A DNA stretch of 64,000 nucleotides, from the NCBI GenBank assembly GCA_020832905.1, contig JAJHRG010000001.1, forward strand, positions 128,809 to 192,808, read 5' to 3'. The notes under the pieces were generated by a model. The model had not been told where the DNA came from and ran no database searches. It saw only the letters and a program-made list of their open reading frames with translations. Below, one piece after another: positions 58,660 through 64,000 of the stretch. Numbering within the stretch: position 1 is the first letter of the stretch; every line of letters begins with the position of its first letter. The position numbers and the translations under genes are program-made. Source of the DNA: Thermoproteota archaeon (lineage in GTDB: Archaea; Thermoproteota; Methanomethylicia; Methanomethylicales; Methanomethylicaceae).

Positions 58660-59825
58660 TTTTCTCTCACCTTTATGAACTTTGCTATAAAAAATCCAGG
58701 CATTTCTAATACATCAGGATTAAATCTTTGAACTTTACTAAATCCAAATCCTCCTTCTCCAACTTTTATTGATTGTTCTTCTAATTCAAGTCCAAGATTT
58801 TCTAAAGCATATTCTACTATTTTTTCATTTTCTTCTAGAGAAATAGTACATGTAGAATAAACAATAATTCCTTCTTTTTTAACAATTTTACTTGCTACTT
58901 TCATAAATTGTTTTTGGTATTCAGCACATCCTAATACTTTTTTGTATGTTGATTCTTCATAAAGTTTTGGTCTAACTCCTAAAGCAGAACATGGAGGATC
59001 AACTAATACTTTATCTGCTTTTAGTGTAGGAAAATCTACATCTATATATCTTGAATCATGACATATAGGAATAACACTTTTAACTCCAAGTCTATTTATT
59101 TCTAAAATCATTGAATTAATTTTATCTCTTGAAATATCAAATGCATAAATTTTTCCACAATCTTCAATTATTTGTGCAATATGTAATGTTTTTCCACCTG
59201 GTGCTGCACACATGTCTACAATAATATCTCCTTTTTTTGGCTCAAGTACTTTTGAAGCAATCATTGCTGGTATACTTTGTTCTCTAATAAGTCCCTTCTC
59301 ATATAGATGAGTTTCTCTAAAAGGTGGTAACTTATATATTGATTCTTTTACATCTACAGCTATTCCATATCTTTTTGTTTTATCTATTTTAGGTGGCATT
59401 AATGCAATACCTCTTCCAACAACATGACCTTTAGGATCTTCAATTCTTACATAATCTCCTATTTTGTATTTTTCAGTTCTCAATACTCCTGGAGCATAAA
59501 GCTTACTTCCAAGCATAACACTTTCAGCAGCTCCTTTTTTTGCAACAACTAATTTTCCTAATTTTTCTACTTTATATGGTCCCTTTACTTCTACTAATAT
59601 TGCTTCTTCAACAATTGGAGATACTCTACATTCTATACCTATTTCCTCTAATTCTTTTATTACCTTTTCTACATCTGTCTTTAATGTATTTACTCTTATT
59701 GAGTATTCTTTTGGTGGTCTTGATAATGCCTGTAATATGGAGTGTATTCTTCCACCATATATTGAGGCTAAAGCTTTGAATAATTTTTCCTCATAGTATA
59801 ATTCTTTTTCCATTTTAACTACCAC
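58656..59825 (-). CDS. NSUN-type RNA m5C methyltransferase with PUA domain
   Basis: DMCAAPGGKTLHIAQI; DPPCSALGVRP; YSTCTISLEENE. Confidence 0.93.
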   Translation of the reverse strand: MVVKMEKELYYEEKLFKALASIYGGRIHSILQALSRPPKEYSIRVNTLKTDVEKVIKELEEIGIECRVSPIVEEAILVEVKGPYKVEKLGKLVVAKKGAAESVMLGSKLYAPGVLRTEKYKIGDYVRIEDPKGHVVGRGIALMPPKIDKTKRYGIAVDVKESIYKLPPFRETHLYEKGLIREQSIPAMIASKVLEPKKGDIIVDMCAAPGGKTLHIAQIIEDCGKIYAFDISRDKINSMILEINRLGVKSVIPICHDSRYIDVDFPTLKADKVLVDPPCSALGVRPKLYEESTYKKVLGCAEYQKQFMKVASKIVKKEGIIVYSTCTISLEENEKIVEYALENLGLELEEQSIKVGEGGFGFSKVQRFNPDVLEMPGFFIAKFIKVREN

Positions 59826-59962
59826 AATGATTTATAATGTTTTTTCTATTATAATATATAACAATGGTATTTTATTTTTCATGATAAATAACAGAATGAA
59901 TATCAAATAAACTTAACAAATATATACTAAAATTTATTTAACCAAAAGATAAACACTTATCT

Positions 59963-60388
59963 ATGCCTATTGGAATAATTGCAAAAAAAGAAGAGAATAT
60001 TGATCTTTATAGCTTAATTAATAAAATTAAAGATAATATAAAGGGGGAAAATTGTGGTGTTATTGTTACATTTACTGGTATTGTTAGACATAAAACTTTA
60101 GATGGTAAAAATGTAGAAAAACTTGAATATGAAGTATTTGAAGAATATGCAAAAAAGATAATTAATGAGATAGTAGAAAATATTTCTAAAATAAATGGTG
60201 TAATAGATGTAATTATTTGTCATAAATATGGTACATTTTTACCAGGAGAAGAAGTTCTTTACATTGTTATTGCAGCAGAAAGAAGTGAAATTGCAATTGA
60301 GGCTATGAAAATTGCATTAAATAAAGCAAAACATGAAATACCAATATGGAAAAAAGAATATACATCAAATGGTGCTTATTGGCACTAA
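59963..60388 (+). CDS. moaE: Molybdopterin synthase large subunit MoaE
   Basis: GVIVTFTGIVRHKTLDGKNVEKLEYEVFEEYA; E I P I W K K E. Confidence 0.9.
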   Translation: MPIGIIAKKEENIDLYSLINKIKDNIKGENCGVIVTFTGIVRHKTLDGKNVEKLEYEVFEEYAKKIINEIVENISKINGVIDVIICHKYGTFLPGEEVLYIVIAAERSEIAIEAMKIALNKAKHEIPIWKKEYTSNGAYWH

Positions 60389-60421
60389 TTATATATCTTT
60401 AATAATAATATATAATATACC

Positions 60422-61528
60422 GTGGGTAAGTGTTTAATTTGCAATAATGTTTCTCCTCTTATTTCTAGTGCAATATCTGTATGTCTAACTTGTATAAGAA
60501 AGAAACCTGAAGAAGCTTTAAGAATTGCTTTTTCAGCTCATAAAAATTCTAGAGCTAATTTTGGTCTTCCACCTGAACCTCCAAGAAATCCAAATGGATT
60601 AGTATGTAAAAGATGTGCTAATTATTGTTCTATAGGAAATGGGGAAATTGGTTATTGTGGTTTAGTTAAAAATATAGATAATAAATTAGTGTATCTTGGT
60701 GGTACACCAGATAAAGGAATATTAGAATGGTATTATGATCCTATTCCAACTAATTGTGTAGCTTCTTGGTTTTGTCCTGGATGTACTGGAGCAGGTTATC
60801 CTAAGTACTCCTATACAAATGGTCCTGAATTTGGATACTACAATTTAGCAGTATTCTATGGTTCATGTAGTTTTGATTGTCTTTTTTGTCAAAATTGGCA
60901 CTTTAGAAATTTATCAAAGAAACTACATCCATGTATAAGTGCAAGAGAATTAGCAATGAAAGCATTAAAAAACAAAGTATCTTGTATATGTTACTTTGGT
61001 GGTGATCCTTCTACACAAATGCCACATTGCATTGAAACAAGTAAAATAGCATTAGAAGAAAGCTCAAATAGAATTCTGAGAATATGTTGGGAAACAAATG
61101 GTAATTTCTCTAGAGATTTTGCTATTATTGCATGTAAGTACGCATTAGAAAGTGGTGGAAATATAAAATTTGATATAAAAGCTTGGGATGAAAATCTTAA
61201 TAAAGTATTATGTGGTATTTCAAATAAAGCTGCTTTAGAAAATCTTAAACTATTGGGATCATTTTATGATAAAAGACCTGAAGTACCTTTAATTTCAGTA
61301 AGTACTTTATTGATTCCAGGATATATTGATGTTGAAGAAGTTGAAAATATTGCAAAATTTATTAGCTCAATTAATCCATCAATTCCTTATACTTTACTTG
61401 CTTTTTATGGTTGCTATATGATGAAAGATCTTCCAAGGACAAGTTGGTCTTTAGCTATTAAGTGTAAAGAAATTGCATCAAAATATCTTGAAAATGTCAC
61501 AATAGGTAATCTAAGCTTATTAATCTGA
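60422..61528 (+). CDS. Radical SAM protein (PFL-activating-enzyme-like)
   Basis: YGSCSFDCLFCQNWHFRN (CxxxCxxC) plus additional N-terminal Cys clusters; GTG start. Confidence 0.85.
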   Translation: MGKCLICNNVSPLISSAISVCLTCIRKKPEEALRIAFSAHKNSRANFGLPPEPPRNPNGLVCKRCANYCSIGNGEIGYCGLVKNIDNKLVYLGGTPDKGILEWYYDPIPTNCVASWFCPGCTGAGYPKYSYTNGPEFGYYNLAVFYGSCSFDCLFCQNWHFRNLSKKLHPCISARELAMKALKNKVSCICYFGGDPSTQMPHCIETSKIALEESSNRILRICWETNGNFSRDFAIIACKYALESGGNIKFDIKAWDENLNKVLCGISNKAALENLKLLGSFYDKRPEVPLISVSTLLIPGYIDVEEVENIAKFISSINPSIPYTLLAFYGCYMMKDLPRTSWSLAIKCKEIASKYLENVTIGNLSLLI

Positions 61529-61559
61529 CTTGTAGTTTTGAATTTATTTTGTAACTTTA

Positions 61560-61666
61560 TGGCGCCGGGGAAGGGATTTGAACCCTTGATCCCCAGAAGG
61601 GAACCGGCTTTCTTATTCTCTTTTAGAATCTCGAGGCCGGCGCCTTAACCACTCGGCCACCCCGGC
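61560..61666 (-). tRNA. tRNA-Ser(CGA) with 20-nt intron (61609-61628), CCA encoded
   Basis: Class II tRNA; anticodon arm CCGGC-CTCGAGA-[TTCTAAAAGAGAATAAGAAA]-GCCGG; 7-bp acceptor. Confidence 0.94.
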
Positions 61667-61714
61667 TAACGAAATAACTTATTCTTAAACTCTTAATAAA
61701 TTTATATTGAAAAA

Positions 61715-62137
61715 TTAAATATCTAACACAAAGAATGCTTCCCATCTCTCATTTTTAATTATTTTCATTAATGAATATGTCATAGCTTTTACTCCAGTTT
61801 TATGACCATGCTTATTTGGATTATATTCCTCTCCAAAGACTTTTGATTTAATAATGTATTTATCATTACATTTTTCAATTTTTTCAACTTTTGCTTTTGA
61901 AACTACAAAACTTTTTGCATCGAAAAGGAACAATAAATGATCAATCCATTTATATAAGAGCTGTTCTAAGTCTATTCCATCCAGCTCAACATCAATAACT
62001 TCTTTATCTTCAACAGATGCAACATCTATCATAACATCAAATGTTGCTTTTGCAGCTTCTTCAAATATTCCCTCTAGGCTATCTGCAACTACATGTACAT
62101 AAACATCTGATGGATGATCTAAATATGAGTAAATCAT
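61715..62137 (-). CDS. Archease
   Basis: YSYLDHPSDVYVHVVADSLEGIFEEAAKATFDVM; KAMTYSLMKI. Confidence 0.92.
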   Translation of the reverse strand: MIYSYLDHPSDVYVHVVADSLEGIFEEAAKATFDVMIDVASVEDKEVIDVELDGIDLEQLLYKWIDHLLFLFDAKSFVVSKAKVEKIEKCNDKYIIKSKVFGEEYNPNKHGHKTGVKAMTYSLMKIIKNERWEAFFVLDI

Positions 62138-62219
62138 ATTTTTAACCGGAATATTTAATTATTAAATAAGAATAAAAATATCTTACTCTCCTAACTCTCT
62201 TATTTTGAGGTGAATAATA

Positions 62220-63668
62220 TTGACAATTCCTCTTAGGAGAATAGATGAATATATATGGGAGGTACCAAAAAGCTACAATCCTAATATGAAAGTTCCATGT
62301 AGAATTTATGCTGATGAAGTTTTACTTGAAAAAATGAAAGAAGATTTAACTATTCAGCAATGTGTAAATGTTGCACAACTTCCTGGTATATTAAAATTTT
62401 CTATAACTATGCCTGATGGTCATCAGGGTTATGGATTTCCAATAGGTGGTGTTGCAGCATTTGATGCTGAAGAAGGTGTTATTTCCCCAGGTGGTGTAGG
62501 TTATGATATTAATTGTGGTGTAAGATTAATATTAACAAATTTAGATATAAAAGATGTTCGTCCTCATCTTACAAAACTAATAGATACATTATTTGAACTT
62601 GTTCCTTCAGGTCTTGGAAGTAAAGGAGGAATTCGTCTAGATACAAGTCAGCAAAATCGTGTTTTAGATATGGGTGTACTATGGGCAATAGAGAATGGAT
62701 ATGGTTGGGATGAAGATGCTCGAAGATGTGAAGAAGGAGGTTGTATGAAAACTGCAGATCATACAAAAGTATCAAGTACTGCAAAATCAAGAGGAGCAAG
62801 TCAGCTTGGAACACTTGGAAGTGGAAATCATTTTCTTGAAGTACAAATTGTAGATAAGATTTATGATCAACACATTGCTAAAAAATTTGGTATAGAAAGA
62901 GAAGGACAAGTTGTTGTAATGATACATTCAGGTAGTAGAGGATTAGGTCATCAGGTATGTAGTGATTACTTACATGTAATGGAGCATGCAGTTTCAAAAT
63001 ACAAAATAAAAATTCCTGATAGAGAACTTGTATGCGTTCCTGCTAATAGTCCTGAAGCAAAGGATTATTTTGCAGCTATGTCTGCAGCATGTAATTATGC
63101 ATGGGCAAATAGACAATGTATAACACATTGGACAAGAGAAGCTTTTCAAAAAGTATTCAAAACTGATCCTGAAAAATTAGGAATGCATGTATTATATGAT
63201 GTTGCTCACAATATAGCCAAACTAGAAGAACATGTTTATGATGGAAAAAGAGTTAAGGTTTTTGTTCATAGAAAAGGTGCAACAAGAGCTTTTCCAGCTG
63301 GAAGACCAGAATTACCACCAGAATATAAAGATGTGGGACAACCAGTACTAATTCCTGGTAGTATGGGTACAGCATCTTACTTATTACTAGGTGCTCCAGC
63401 ATCAATGGAATTAAGTTGGGGATCTACAGCTCATGGAGCTGGAAGATATTTGAGTAGAGAAGCTGCTGTAAAAAAGTATTGGGGTGGAGATGTAAAACGA
63501 GAATTAGAGAGTAAAGGCATTATCATTAGAGCAGCAAATGTTCGTGTAATTGCAGAAGAAGCCCCTGGAGCTTATAAAGATGTAGATAGGGTTGCAGAAG
63601 TATCTCATAAGCTTGGAATTGCTACATTAGTAGCAAGAATGATTCCAATAGGTGTGACTAAGGGTTGA
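62220..63668 (+). CDS. rtcB: RNA-splicing ligase RtcB (no intein)
   Basis: [57 protein letters not shown]. Confidence 0.97.
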   Translation: MTIPLRRIDEYIWEVPKSYNPNMKVPCRIYADEVLLEKMKEDLTIQQCVNVAQLPGILKFSITMPDGHQGYGFPIGGVAAFDAEEGVISPGGVGYDINCGVRLILTNLDIKDVRPHLTKLIDTLFELVPSGLGSKGGIRLDTSQQNRVLDMGVLWAIENGYGWDEDARRCEEGGCMKTADHTKVSSTAKSRGASQLGTLGSGNHFLEVQIVDKIYDQHIAKKFGIEREGQVVVMIHSGSRGLGHQVCSDYLHVMEHAVSKYKIKIPDRELVCVPANSPEAKDYFAAMSAACNYAWANRQCITHWTREAFQKVFKTDPEKLGMHVLYDVAHNIAKLEEHVYDGKRVKVFVHRKGATRAFPAGRPELPPEYKDVGQPVLIPGSMGTASYLLLGAPASMELSWGSTAHGAGRYLSREAAVKKYWGGDVKRELESKGIIIRAANVRVIAEEAPGAYKDVDRVAEVSHKLGIATLVARMIPIGVTKG

Positions 63669-64000
63669 TTGTTTCCAAATTTGGGAGATATACTATAATT
63701 CATGAAGAAACATTTGAGGAAGTAGGTTTATCATCAAATGTTTATATATTAAAATCTAATAATGGCTACATAGTATTTGATACTAGTGGTCATAAAGAAC
63801 TTTTAAAATTTTTAATAAATTTAGGAATAGAAAAAGACAAAATTATTGGTGCTTTTTTAACACATGGTCATTTTGATCATTCAAATGGTGCTATTTCACT
63901 TATAAGAAATAATATAAAGTGTTATATGAGCTATGAGGATTTATATCTAATAAATTTTAATCCAGTTTTTGATATTGAAGATGGTAAAAGAATACTTGAA
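63665..64000 (+). CDS. MBL-fold metallohydrolase, N-terminal part (truncated by window edge)
   Basis: TTG start overlapping rtcB stop; [12 protein letters not shown]...[13 protein letters not shown] contains HxHxDH. Confidence 0.85.
   Translation, partial: MIVSKFGRYTIIHEETFEEVGLSSNVYILKSNNGYIVFDTSGHKELLKFLINLGIEKDKIIGAFLTHGHFDHSNGAISLIRNNIKCYMSYEDLYLINFNPVFDIEDGKRILE

Noticed and set aside
62569-62814. Minus-strand 81-aa hydrophobic ORF
   Set aside because: Antisense to rtcB, a highly conserved gene

Overview
The window is an AT-rich, gene-dense archaeal segment. The order tfe-trm56, nop10-aIF2a-S27e-L44e-GINS-PriS-PriL-PCNA-TFS-RpoL-Csl4 and the GC-rich tRNAs suggest a thermophilic TACK/Thermoproteota lineage. 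Most genes are ordinary housekeeping: translation, replication, transcription, RNA modification, proline synthesis and Feo iron uptake. Methanogenesis-associated content is also present. A tightly overlapping operon at about 20.4-27.8 kb encodes an AksA-like homocitrate-family synthase, MtxX (methanogenesis marker 4), homoaconitase-like large and small subunits, an acetolactate-synthase-like ThDP enzyme, methanogenesis marker 11 and a Cys-cluster FAD oxidoreductase. I read it as a probable coenzyme B cluster that may include an unassigned 2-oxosuberate decarboxylase. A corrinoid protein plus MtaA/MtbA-type methyltransferase pair lies at about 55-56.7 kb with no substrate-specific partner in view. 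I called six tRNAs. tRNA-Leu(UAA) appears to have two introns, and one is perfectly complementary over 11 nt to its own D-arm. Other points of interest are an unannotated 25-codon ORF with a promoter and Shine-Dalgarno site (13.3 kb), a one-base frameshift in a 7TM sensor-like gene (8.56 kb), an IS200/IS605-like end relic (10.24 kb), several palindromic operator candidates, a KaiC-like/HTH module and an archaeal GT75-like protein. I saw no CRISPR array, rRNA or intact transposase. All family calls come from reading motifs; no database search was run.
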